NCBI GenBank assembly: GCA_947176785.1
Contig: CAMWSA010000036.1
Span: forward strand, 1 to 17,301
DNA: 17,301 nt
From: an uncultured Lachnospiraceae bacterium
GTDB lineage: Bacteria; Bacillota; Clostridia; Lachnospirales; Lachnospiraceae
Direction of reading: 5' to 3'
Shown here: in pieces, positions 6,999 to 13,874 of the stretch
Layout of the letters: each line of letters begins with the position of its first letter
How positions within the stretch are numbered: the first letter of the stretch is position 1
The notes under the pieces: generated by a model
Databases searched by the model: none
Told to the model about the DNA's origin: nothing
What the model saw: only the letters and a program-made list of their open reading frames with translations
Position numbers and translations under genes: made by a program

Positions 6999-7126
6999 GC
7001 GTTCCTTTAGGTGTTTGCGAAACTCCCGTTCAGGATACAGGGATTGGACAATATATTAGGTCTTTTTCTAACACAAATCCCGTCACTTGCGTTAAGAGTT
7101 TCGCAATTGCCTATTGCGTTCCTTAG
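6999..7126. repeat. inverted repeat flanked by a direct repeat in the thrS leader
   Basis: TTGCGAAACTC (7015-7025) and its exact inverse (7096-7106) lie 70 nt apart. They are bracketed by near-identical direct repeats GCGTTCCTTTAG (6999-7010) and GCGTTCCTTAG (7116-7126). The block sits between the T-box terminator and the thrS start. Inverted ends inside direct repeats look like the footprint of a small insertion, but the block could also fold as an mRNA leader structure. Confidence 0.5.
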
Positions 7127-7176
7127 ACAAATGCAAAAACCTTGTATTTGTCCGTTCACAGTTGCAACAACATAAG

Positions 7177-7430
7177 AAAAGCACCCACAAGACTATTCTC
7201 ATAGTCTTAAGGGTGCATATGCACGGTTCCACCTTAACTTTTCACTTCGGATTCCAATAAATCCTATCCTTTAACGCAGGCATACGGCAACGCTTACATA
7301 TGTTTTCAGCATTACGGCTCGGGAAGGGTTTTCGTTTATTATCCTCATAAACGGCTTCCACCAAAGTGCCGTTCTCTCTGGATGATTCACATAAACTACT
7401 CTTTTCCGTCATTGCTTTTCTTATGTTATT
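7177..7430 (-). promoter_or_regulatory. T-box riboswitch (threonine) controlling thrS
   Basis: On the minus strand the leader shows all key T-box parts. Stem I is built from GTTTAT/ATAAAC, ATCC/GGAT and AACGGC/GCCGTT, with AGAGAG and a GGTGG distal segment. The probable specifier is ACC (Thr), read from 7329 to 7327 in an unpaired GAAAACCC stretch opposite AGTA. The antiterminator is TTAAGG (7237-7232) paired with CCTTAA (7212-7207), with the canonical 7-nt bulge TGGAACC (7231-7225) and an upper GTGC/GCAC stem. The competing terminator runs from GCACCC (7216-7211) to GGGTGC (7186-7181) with AAGACTAT/ATAGTCTT inside and a TTTTCTT tail. Uncharged tRNA-Thr should bind the specifier and the bulge and allow readthrough into thrS. 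The specifier frame is an inference from the fold; the rest is directly visible. Confidence 0.93.
7181..7216 (-). terminator. T-box conditional terminator
   Basis: The GCACCC/GGGTGC outer stem and the AAGACTAT/ATAGTCTT inner stem close a GAGA loop, followed on the minus strand by TTTTCTT. The left arm shares CCTTAA with the antiterminator, so the two folds are mutually exclusive. Confidence 0.9.
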
Positions 7431-7436
7431 GAAGTC

Positions 7437-7465
7437 AGATTACCAGAGATTCGTTTGTTTGTCAA
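7437..7465 (-). promoter_or_regulatory. sigma-A promoter of the T-box/thrS transcript
   Basis: On the minus strand TTGACA (7465-7460) and TAATCT (7442-7437) are 17 nt apart. The start near 7430 puts the whole stem I in the transcript. It is divergent from the esterase promoter, whose -35 begins at 7509. Confidence 0.8.
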
Positions 7466-7508
7466 TACAAAATGCGTTATAGTTTTCATAACCAGGCCTC
7501 AATGAAAC

Positions 7509-7537
7509 TTGACAGTAAAAAGAGGGGTGCATATAAT
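7509..7537 (+). promoter_or_regulatory. consensus sigma-A promoter of the sialate O-acetylesterase gene
   Basis: Perfect TTGACA (7509-7514), a 17-nt spacer and perfect TATAAT (7532-7537). The inferred start is near 7544. The -10 box overlaps an ATG at 7536 that would otherwise be taken as the start codon, so that ATG cannot be in the transcript. Confidence 0.85.
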
Positions 7538-7586
7538 GATTGAAAAGAAAACAGCCTGCGGTCCGGCGGGGAAAAGGAGAGATCAG

Positions 7587-9098
7587 ATGTTAAGAGCGGC
7601 AGCGGTATTCAGTGACCATATGGTATTGCAGAGGAACAAGAAGATATGCGTGTTTGGTGAGGGAATTACGGGCAGGGAGATCTCGGTGACACTGGGGGCG
7701 GACAGGGCCCTGGCCCGGTGCCGGAACGGGAGATGGATGGCCTATCTGCCGGAGCGGGATGCCCAGGAGGACCTGTGCATGGAAATCAGTGATGGGGAAG
7801 AGAGCATTCGCTTTACGGATATTGCCGTGGGCGAGGTGTGGCTGGCAGGCGGACAGTCCAATATGGAACTGGAGCTGAAAGACGCGGAGGGTGGAGGGGC
7901 TCTTTTGCAGAATGAAGATTTCCCCCAGGTTCGCTTTTATTACACCCCCAAACAGGCATATAGGGGCGAGGACTATGAGGAAGCGGAGAGAAACTCTCAT
8001 TGGGAGCGCTTCGGGGAGCAGGACGCGGCAAAATGGTCTGCAGTGGGTTTTTATTTTGCGGCGGATCTGGCCCGCAGGCTTCAGGTTGGCGTGGGCGTTA
8101 TCGGCTGCAACTGGGGCGGCACATCCGCAAGCTGCTGGATGAGCCGGGATGCCATACTGGCCCAGGAGGCCACCCGAAGCTATGTGGAGGACTATGAAGC
8201 TTCCGAGTTGGTTCGTAAGCCCACAGCAGAGCAGATCCGGGAGTATCAGGAATATCAGGTTTATCAGGAGAATTGGGACAAAAAGGCGGCAGTTGTCTAT
8301 GAAAAGGAACCCATGATGGCCTTTGACAAAGTGCAGGAATTGATTGGCCCATGTAAATATCCCGGTCCCATGAACTGCGCCAATTTCACCAGACCGTCAG
8401 GACTGTATGAGACTATGCTGAAAAGAGTGATGCCTTACACACTGAGAGGCTTCATATATTATCAGGGGGAGAGCGACGATCACAGGCCCCAGGATTATTA
8501 TGCGTTGTTCACTGGGCTAATCCGGCAGTGGAGACAGGATTGGGGGGATGACGGACTGCCTTTCCTCATGGTGCAGCTTCCCATGCACAGATACCAGCAT
8601 GACCCGGATACCAAAAACTGGTGCATGATCCGGGAAAGCCAGATGCGGGCCTTCCGGATGCTCCGAAATACCGGCATAGCGGTGGCCATTGACTGTGGGC
8701 AGTTCCATGAGATTCACCCCAAAAACAAAAAGCCCGTGGGGGAGAGGCTGGCCCTGCAGGCGCTGTTCGGCGTGTATCACCTGATCTCCGAAGAGGAGGC
8801 GTTCGGTCCTATATACAGGGATTTTATCTATCGGGACCAAGGGATGGAATTGACCTTTGACTATGCTCGGGATGGCTTTGTCTGCCATGGAGAGAAACCT
8901 TCCGGCTTTGAACTGGCAGGTGCCGACGGCGTGTTTGTGGAGGCCCGGGCAGCCTTTGAGGGGAACAGGATTTTCCTGCATTCCGAGCAGGTCAAAGAGC
9001 CGGTCATGGCCAGATATCTGTGGACAAACTATGGGGAAGTGACGCTTTTTGGCGCAAACGGTCTGCCTGTGGCGCCTTTTCGGACGCACATCTTTTGA
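7587..9098 (+). CDS. sialate O-acetylesterase (SASA/SGNH-like family)
   Basis: A 503-residue protein of the sialate O-acetylesterase family (PF03629 type), which removes acetyl groups from sialic acids or other acetylated sugars. Visible blocks are the N-terminal MLRAAAVFSDHMVLQR, the nucleophile block GGQSNMELEL with Ser91, GCNWGGTSASCW (173-184), YYQGESD (291-297), and the catalytic Asp/His block DCGQFHEIHPKNKKPVGER (369-387; H377 the likely catalytic His). No signal peptide is seen, so it is likely cytoplasmic and acts on imported sugars. The ATG at 7587 is chosen because AAGGAG lies 7 nt upstream, it matches the usual N-terminus of the family, and the promoter -10 covers the alternative ATG at 7536. 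No sialic acid catabolic genes are adjacent, so the true substrate is open; plant acetyl-xylan sugars are another possibility. It is a single-gene unit ending at a hairpin terminator. Confidence 0.9.
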   Translation: MLRAAAVFSDHMVLQRNKKICVFGEGITGREISVTLGADRALARCRNGRWMAYLPERDAQEDLCMEISDGEESIRFTDIAVGEVWLAGGQSNMELELKDAEGGGALLQNEDFPQVRFYYTPKQAYRGEDYEEAERNSHWERFGEQDAAKWSAVGFYFAADLARRLQVGVGVIGCNWGGTSASCWMSRDAILAQEATRSYVEDYEASELVRKPTAEQIREYQEYQVYQENWDKKAAVVYEKEPMMAFDKVQELIGPCKYPGPMNCANFTRPSGLYETMLKRVMPYTLRGFIYYQGESDDHRPQDYYALFTGLIRQWRQDWGDDGLPFLMVQLPMHRYQHDPDTKNWCMIRESQMRAFRMLRNTGIAVAIDCGQFHEIHPKNKKPVGERLALQALFGVYHLISEEEAFGPIYRDFIYRDQGMELTFDYARDGFVCHGEKPSGFELAGADGVFVEARAAFEGNRIFLHSEQVKEPVMARYLWTNYGEVTLFGANGLPVAPFRTHIF

Positions 9099-9138
9099 AA
9101 GGAATCTGCACGGACAATACGGTTTTGGCTGTAAGAAT

Positions 9139-9180
9139 AAAATCACCTGCTGTACAAACAAAGTGACGGCAGGTGATTTT
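9139..9180. terminator. bidirectional terminator between convergent genes
   Basis: AAAATCACCTGC (9139-9150) and its exact inverse (9169-9180) form a 12-bp stem with an 18-nt loop; the A/T ends supply a short T run on each strand. It sits between the plus-strand esterase gene and the minus-strand gene ending at 9202. Confidence 0.75.
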
Positions 9181-9201
9181 GCCATGTAGAACAGCTTTCG
9201 G

Positions 9202-9474
9202 TCAGCCGCGTTTGTAAGGTTTCATTAAATAGAGTATATAGGAATATAACTCATCAAATACCTCTTCCTCACTTTCTGATTCCAGCCATATGGAATGCAT
9301 TCCTCTTTCTCCGTTAACAAACATTTTCCATTTCCTGTCGCTTTCATCATAAAAACAGCCAATTGCAAATTCTGCATATGACTCGTAACCAATCCCTATG
9401 GAATATAGCGCTCCACAGTCATAAAGTTCATGCTGCAGATCAGGCATAATTGCTGAGAATTCCGCTTTTGTCAT
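9202..9474 (-). CDS. small acidic protein, possibly an orphan immunity protein (Imm59-like)
   Basis: A 90-residue acidic protein with no signal peptide or membrane segment. It starts at an ATG 6 nt after GGGAGGT. The central pattern EFAIGCFYDESDRKWKMF, followed by ERG and HSIWLE, then an acidic EESEEEVFDELYSYI-like helix, resembles small alpha/beta immunity proteins of contact-dependent or polymorphic toxin systems; from memory the closest named group is Imm59. That assignment is tentative and rests on pattern resemblance only. No toxin gene is seen next to it. The upstream remnant (9471-9622) overlaps its start in an ATGA arrangement, so the two were probably one transcription unit. An alternative is a free-standing housekeeping protein of unknown function. 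Confidence 0.65.
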   Translation of the reverse strand: MTKAEFSAIMPDLQHELYDCGALYSIGIGYESYAEFAIGCFYDESDRKWKMFVNGERGMHSIWLESESEEEVFDELYSYILYLMKPYKRG

Positions 9475-9622
9475 AAATGTACCTCCCGCTGCGGAACGGC
9501 TGCGCCGTCTAATATTTTGAGGATATCCGCCGTGAAGTCCGACACCGAGGTAAACCGAGGGCGTCTTTATTCTCCATGCCGCAAATGGTAAGCTGTCCTT
9601 TCGGATAATAGATGATGATCAT
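9471..9622 (-). pseudogene. frameshifted small ORF overlapping the start of the immunity-like gene
   Basis: On the minus strand an ATG at 9622 opens MIIIYYPKGQLTICGMENKD and runs into a stop in its own frame. From about 9570 another frame continues with FTSVSDFTADILKILDGAAV and ends at a TGA that overlaps the next ATG (ATGA). Both halves look like protein, and adding one base near 9570 would join them into about 50 residues. I infer a one-base deletion in a small gene, or the C-terminal leftover of a larger one. The family is not recognised. Confidence 0.4.
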
Positions 9623-9652
9623 GCCTCTGAAATCGGATAGATTTTTCCGATT

Positions 9653-9681
9653 ATATCATAAGCGCGGACGGATCACAATAT
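9653..9681 (-). promoter_or_regulatory. possible promoter for the immunity-like gene
   Basis: On the minus strand a perfect TATAAT, preceded by TG one base upstream (extended -10), follows TTGTGA by 17 nt. The -35 is weak but the extended -10 compensates. It would transcribe the frameshifted ORF and the 9202-9474 gene. Confidence 0.4.
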
Positions 9682-9797
9682 ATTTCGTCAAACTGACGGA
9701 GTTTAGGGCCACAACACTTGGCCTGAGCAGGAAAGTTCTGGCTGGAGGAGGTGCGCGGTCCGGACCTGCCCATGGCCGCTGCCGGACGCAGAAGGTC
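9682..9797. other. intergenic stretch without recognised features
   Basis: Together with the flanking remnant and promoters, 9475-9873 is a gap of about 400 bases without an intact gene. Here I see no convincing gene, hairpin or repeat. A plus-strand open frame across it (from 9612) has no ribosome site and no protein-like composition. Confidence 0.5.
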
Positions 9798-9827
9798 TTG
9801 CTAAAATGCCATATTACATGTTAATAT
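9798..9827 (+). promoter_or_regulatory. possible promoter of the GNAT gene
   Basis: TTGCTA (9798-9803) and TAATAT (9822-9827) are 18 nt apart, about 50 nt before the start codon. Both boxes are imperfect, so this is a moderate-to-weak call. Confidence 0.4.
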
Positions 9828-9873
9828 AGGACAGGATTACAAGAGAGATATTTTATGCGAAGGAGGACGTAAC

Positions 9874-10275
9874 ATGGATATCATATATACAGACAAAAGA
9901 GATTATTCCACGGGAGACTTACAGGCATTGTTCCAGTCGGTTGACTGGCTTTCCGCCAATTACCCGGAGCGGCTGAAAAAGGCGCTGGACCACTGCGAAA
10001 CCGTCTACACCGCCTGGTGCGGTGACAGGCTGGTGGGCCTGATCAATGCCATAGATGACAGTGAGCTGACTGCCTATGTCCATTATCTATGCGTGGATCC
10101 GCAGTTCCAGGGAAAAGGAATAGGCAAAAAACTGCTGGAGCATATCAGGGAAAAATACAAAGATTACCTGTACATTATCCTGATTGCGGAGAACGAGCCG
10201 CTGATAAAGTATTACCGGCAAAACGGATTTGAACTGATGGAAGGAAGATATGTCATAGAGATGCTGAATCCGTGA
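9874..10275 (+). CDS. GNAT family N-acetyltransferase
   Basis: A 133-residue single-domain GNAT protein that would transfer an acetyl group from acetyl-CoA. The acetyl-CoA pyrophosphate-binding motif A is clear: YLCVDPQFQGKGIGKKLLEH (71-90), with the Q79-G-K-G-I-G84 loop. It is followed by the later strand and helix NEPLIKYYRQNGFELMEG (107-124), typical of motif B, where the Tyr pair is common. The N-terminal acceptor part is short and does not reveal the substrate. The start is supported by AAGGAGG about 7 nt upstream of the ATG. It stands alone; the next promoter lies 30 nt after its stop codon. Confidence 0.9.
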   Translation: MDIIYTDKRDYSTGDLQALFQSVDWLSANYPERLKKALDHCETVYTAWCGDRLVGLINAIDDSELTAYVHYLCVDPQFQGKGIGKKLLEHIREKYKDYLYIILIAENEPLIKYYRQNGFELMEGRYVIEMLNP

Positions 10276-10306
10276 CAGTATCCTCTGAACGTGACGTATT
10301 CTTTTA

Positions 10307-10335
10307 TTGACATAAGGTCAAACGGTTGATAAAAT
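10307..10335 (+). promoter_or_regulatory. sigma-A promoter of the kinase/GGDEF operon
   Basis: Perfect TTGACA (10307-10312), 17-nt spacer, TAAAAT (10330-10335). The start near 10342 gives a leader of about 165 nt before the kinase start codon. Confidence 0.75.
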
Positions 10336-10349
10336 TGTAGTGTGAAAAT

Positions 10350-10435
10350 CGGGCAGTCTGCCCGGTTACATACAAAAAGCATATTTCCCTGCAGTGCGAG
10401 GAGCAGTATCCGGACATCCAGGCAGCCGGATATTG
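10350..10435 (+). other. structured leader of the kinase gene (two hairpins)
   Basis: CGGGCA/TGCCCG (10350-10355 with 10359-10364) forms a compact hairpin right after the inferred start. A second stem pairs 10404-10413 with 10426-10435 (TATCCGG/CCGGATA core, one G-U pair) around a 12-nt loop. Neither is followed by a T tract. No known riboswitch consensus is recognised; I specifically looked for c-di-GMP-I and -II motifs because of the GGDEF gene and did not find them. Confidence 0.4.
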
Positions 10436-10506
10436 ATCTCCGGCGTTGTGTGCTGTTCGGAGATATGCGGTACAATAAATAAACAATGTCAATTGGGGGA
10501 AAAGCT

Positions 10507-13500
10507 ATGTACCATTGTCATATGCATTTATATCTCATAAGCCGTCAGGCCGGGCAGTTTAAGGCTATCCGGGAGATGGCACCGCTGGCGGCTTTCACAC
10601 ACACATTTTTGGAGAGCGACTCCCCGCAGGAGGAGCTGGTAGCCAGGGCTGACGTGATACTGGCCGATCTGCAGAATATGGATGCCGTCCGCGAGACGGA
10701 TAAGCTTATCAGCTGGAAGGGGCCGGAGGTGGAGTTGATCCTGCTGGCGGACAGGGAGCAGATAGAGGCCCTGGCCGATTATCTGCCTCAGATCAAGGAT
10801 ATCTGGACCCTGCCCATGTCCGATGCGGAACTGCGTTTCCGCTTCCTGCGCTGGCAGCAGCACTGCAAGATGCAGAAGGACTATTGGGAGACCAGCCAGT
10901 ATCTGGAGTCCACGGTCAACAGCGTGCCCAACCTGATCTGGTACAAGGATAAGGACGGTGTGCATGAGAAGGTCAACATCAGCTTTTGCAAGGCGGTGAA
11001 TAAGACCCAGGCCCAGGTGCAGGGCCGCCGCCATGCCTATATATGGGATGTGGAACAGGACGACCCCGCCTGCATTGAGTCCGAGCGAATGGTCATGGAG
11101 AAGAGAGAGACCTGTATTTCGGGCGAATGTATCCAGACTCAGGATGGGATCAGGCTGCTCACCACCTACAAGTCCCCGTTATATGACCTGGACGGCAGTG
11201 TCATGGGAACGGTGGGCGTGGCCATCGACGTGACCAGGGAACAGGAATACGCCCAGGAACTGATTCGGAGAACCCAGACCATGGAAGCAATCTTTACCTC
11301 CATGGACTGCGGCATCATGTGCCATAGCCTGGATGGGACCCGGATTACCCGGATCAACAGGGCGGCTCTGCGGATTCTGGGGTATGAGTCTCTGGAAGAA
11401 ATGATGGCGGCGGGCTTTGACATGATGGCTGCCTCCGTTCTGGAGGAAGACCGGCCTAAGCTGCAGGAGAGTTTGCAATCCCTGGAAAAAGAAGGGGACA
11501 GCATCAATGTGGCATACCGTATACAGCACACGGAGGGCCATATTCTGTACATCATGGGCAATATCAAACTCATTCGGGAAAACGGGGAACTGATCTATCA
11601 GCGGTTTCTTCTGGACTGTACCGCGCAGAAGCAGCGGGAGGAGATGAAGCAGCGGGAGAAGGAAAAGCATCAGATCGAGTTGATTCATGCCCTGAGCATT
11701 GAATACAGCCTGGTCTGCTATTTCGACCTGGACACAGGTATGGGGAATGCCCTGCGCATTGAGGAATGCAGGGAAGACATCCTGCAGACGATTTTTGCAG
11801 GGGATCTGTCCCTGGAAGACTGCATGGGGCGCTACATAGAGACCGGCGTTCATGAAGAGGACAGGGAGGCGATGAAGGAGGCCGCTTCCTGTGAGTGGCT
11901 GGGCAGGGAACTCTCCCAGAAAAGAATGTGCTTTATCAATTTCCGCACCATCTGCTGCGGGGAGATACGCTATTTCCAGATGGCGGCCGTGCGGGCCGGG
12001 GAATGGGATAAAAGCAGGGGCATTGTCCTGGGCCTTCGCAGCGTGGATGAGGAGACCCGCAGCGAGATGGAGAAAAAGGCTTTGCTGGAGGATGCGCTCT
12101 CCCAGGCCAACCGGGCCAGCAAGGCAAAGAGTGTGTTCCTCTCCAATATGTCCCATGACATCCGCACGCCCATGAATGCCATCATCGGGTTTACGACGTT
12201 GGCTATCACCCATATTGACCATAAAGAACATGTGGAGACATATCTCAAGAAGATCATGACTTCCGGGAATCATCTGCTTAGCCTGATCAATGATATTCTG
12301 GATATGAGCCGCATCGAGAGCGGCAAGATGCATCTGGAGGAGAAACCCTGCAGCCTGCCGGATATCCTGCACAATCTGCGCAGCATCATACAGGCGGATG
12401 TACACGCCAAGCAGCTGGAGTTGTTCATGGATGCCATGGATATCCAGAACGAGGATATCTATTGCGACGGGCTGCGGCTGAACCAGGTGCTGCTGAATCT
12501 GCTCAGCAATGCCGTGAAGTATACCGGCGCAGGCGGCAAGGTGGCGATCAAGGTGATTGAGCTTCCGGGCGCCCCTGCAGGGTATGGAAATTATGAGTTC
12601 CGTATTATGGATACGGGCATTGGCATGAGCGAGGAGTTTGTATCCCATATATTTGAGCCTTTTGAGAGGGAACGTAATTCCACCATCAGCAGAATACAGG
12701 GAACCGGGCTGGGCATGTCCATCACCAAGAATATCGTGGACCTGATGAACGGCTATATAGATGTAAAGAGCAGGCAGGGCGTGGGGACGGAGGTAGTGGT
12801 TTCCTTTACTTTCCGTCTGTATTCCGGGAAGAAGGAACCGCAGACCATACCCGAACTGAAAGGGCTGCGGGCATTGGTGGTGGACGATGATTTCAATACC
12901 TGCGACAGCGTGTCCAGCATGCTCCAGCAGATCGGCCTGCGGGCGGAGTGGACCCTGTCCGGTAAAGAGGCAGTCCTGCGCACCCGGCAGGCGGTGATGC
13001 GGGGCGACAATTACTATGTCTACGTCGTTGACTGGCTGCTGCCCGACATGAACGGCGTGGAGGTGGCCCGCCGGATTCGCCAGGAGACGGGGAAGAGCGT
13101 GCCCATCATTGTTTTGACTGCTTATGACTGGTCGGATATTGAGGACGAGGCGCTGGAGGCGGGTGTGACGGCCTTTTGCAGCAAGCCGCTGTTTTTGTCC
13201 GAACTGAAGGGCTGTCTGAATTCCATAGTCAGCGCGGAGAAAAAAACAGAGGATGCCGAAGCGGCGCAGAATGAAATCCATAGGGGACGTATTCTGCTGA
13301 CCGAGGACAATGAACTGAATCAGGAGATTGCCGTGGCGATCCTGGAGGGAGCGGGATTCTCCACAGAGGTTGCGGAGAACGGGCAGATGGCTGTGGATAT
13401 GCTCAGCCGATCCAAGCCTGGATACTACCAGCTGGTGCTGATGGATGTGCAGATGCCGGTAATGAACGGTTATGAGGCAACCAGGGCCATCCGTAAGCTG

Positions 13501-13671
13501 GAGAACAGGCAGTTGGCCTCCATTCCGATTCTGGCCATGACTGCCAACGCTTTTGAGGAGGATAAGCAGGAGGCTTTGAACAGCGGGATGAACGGCCACA
13601 TTGCCAAACCCATCAATATTGAGATTTTGATGAAGGAACTGGATAAGATCCTAAGGCCCGGAGAACAATAA
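10507..13671 (+). CDS. cytoplasmic hybrid sensor histidine kinase, PAS domains and two receivers
   Basis: A 1054-residue kinase with no membrane segments. Order: a degenerate receiver-like domain (about 5-120, with VILADLQNMD and LILLAD strands but no clear acidic pocket or Lys); a PAS domain (about 135-245); a second PAS (about 257-375); a third PAS-like region (about 390-515); a short coiled coil; HisKA with phosphoacceptor H550 in SNMSHDIRTPMNAIIGF; HATPase_c with N-box N668 (LLSNAVKY), G1 DTGIGM (702-707) and G2 GTGLGM (732-737); receiver 1 with D793/D794, D842 and K893; receiver 2 with E933/D934, D980 and K1034. The core catalytic and phosphoacceptor residues are present. The ATG at 10507 has GGGGGA 6 nt upstream, while the ATG at 10486 has none. 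The signal sensed is unknown. It precedes a GGDEF protein in the same orientation and probably acts in one pathway with it; that link is inferred from position. Confidence 0.93.
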   Translation: MYHCHMHLYLISRQAGQFKAIREMAPLAAFTHTFLESDSPQEELVARADVILADLQNMDAVRETDKLISWKGPEVELILLADREQIEALADYLPQIKDIWTLPMSDAELRFRFLRWQQHCKMQKDYWETSQYLESTVNSVPNLIWYKDKDGVHEKVNISFCKAVNKTQAQVQGRRHAYIWDVEQDDPACIESERMVMEKRETCISGECIQTQDGIRLLTTYKSPLYDLDGSVMGTVGVAIDVTREQEYAQELIRRTQTMEAIFTSMDCGIMCHSLDGTRITRINRAALRILGYESLEEMMAAGFDMMAASVLEEDRPKLQESLQSLEKEGDSINVAYRIQHTEGHILYIMGNIKLIRENGELIYQRFLLDCTAQKQREEMKQREKEKHQIELIHALSIEYSLVCYFDLDTGMGNALRIEECREDILQTIFAGDLSLEDCMGRYIETGVHEEDREAMKEAASCEWLGRELSQKRMCFINFRTICCGEIRYFQMAAVRAGEWDKSRGIVLGLRSVDEETRSEMEKKALLEDALSQANRASKAKSVFLSNMSHDIRTPMNAIIGFTTLAITHIDHKEHVETYLKKIMTSGNHLLSLINDILDMSRIESGKMHLEEKPCSLPDILHNLRSIIQADVHAKQLELFMDAMDIQNEDIYCDGLRLNQVLLNLLSNAVKYTGAGGKVAIKVIELPGAPAGYGNYEFRIMDTGIGMSEEFVSHIFEPFERERNSTISRIQGTGLGMSITKNIVDLMNGYIDVKSRQGVGTEVVVSFTFRLYSGKKEPQTIPELKGLRALVVDDDFNTCDSVSSMLQQIGLRAEWTLSGKEAVLRTRQAVMRGDNYYVYVVDWLLPDMNGVEVARRIRQETGKSVPIIVLTAYDWSDIEDEALEAGVTAFCSKPLFLSELKGCLNSIVSAEKKTEDAEAAQNEIHRGRILLTEDNELNQEIAVAILEGAGFSTEVAENGQMAVDMLSRSKPGYYQLVLMDVQMPVMNGYEATRAIRKLENRQLASIPILAMTANAFEEDKQEALNSGMNGHIAKPINIEILMKELDKILRPGEQ

Positions 13672-13703
13672 ATATTGACCGGTGCAGCATGGATCCTGCC
13701 CAT

Positions 13704-13873
13704 GATATGCGGGTAGAGGTAAGTTTGGAAGTAAAGCTTCCAAATTCTGATCGGTGCAATATCGCAGGCGAGGCCTGCGATATGCGGGTAGAGGTAAGTT
13801 TGGAGGTAAAGCTTCCAAATTCTGATTGGTGCAATATCGCAGGCGAAGCCAGCGATATGCATGTAGAGGTATA
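13704..13873 (+). repeat. 75-bp tandem repeat (two copies plus a partial third) between kinase and GGDEF genes
   Basis: Unit 1 is 13704-13778, unit 2 is 13779-13853, and a partial third runs from 13854 to about 13873. Units 1 and 2 differ at few positions. A degenerate copy of the unit's end also precedes unit 1 (about 13675-13703). Each unit holds two hairpins: TTTGGAAG/CTTCCAAA with a 5-nt loop, and ATATCGCAGGC/GCCTGCGATAT with a 3-nt loop (one mismatch in unit 2). Each unit begins GATATGC and carries GTAGAGGTA, a ribosome-site-like sequence; the copy in the partial third unit is the likely ribosome site of the GGDEF gene. The period of 75 is a multiple of three and the frame through the repeats is open, giving a 25-residue protein repeat if translated. 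Confidence 0.85.
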
Positions 13874-13874
13874 T

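Noticed and set aside
7536..7538. ATG as the start of the esterase
   Set aside because: It lies inside the -10 box of a perfect promoter, so it cannot be within that transcript.
9612..9824. 70-codon plus-strand ORF upstream of the GNAT gene
   Set aside because: No ribosome site, unbalanced composition, and it overlaps the opposing promoter and remnant that are better supported.
10486..10488. ATG as the start of the kinase
   Set aside because: No ribosome site precedes it, whereas the ATG at 10507 follows GGGGGA at good spacing.
10336..10506. c-di-GMP riboswitch ahead of the kinase/GGDEF operon
   Set aside because: The leader has two hairpins but no sequence matching the conserved cores of class I or II c-di-GMP riboswitches.
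11179..13599. 806-codon open frame on the minus strand opposite the kinase gene
   Set aside because: It is antisense to a gene with complete kinase motifs, has no ribosome site, and is His/Gln/Leu-rich as expected of a shadow frame in GC-rich codon-biased DNA.
13704..13873. CRISPR-like array
   Set aside because: The 75-bp units are contiguous without unique spacers and contain ribosome-site-like and coding-frame features.
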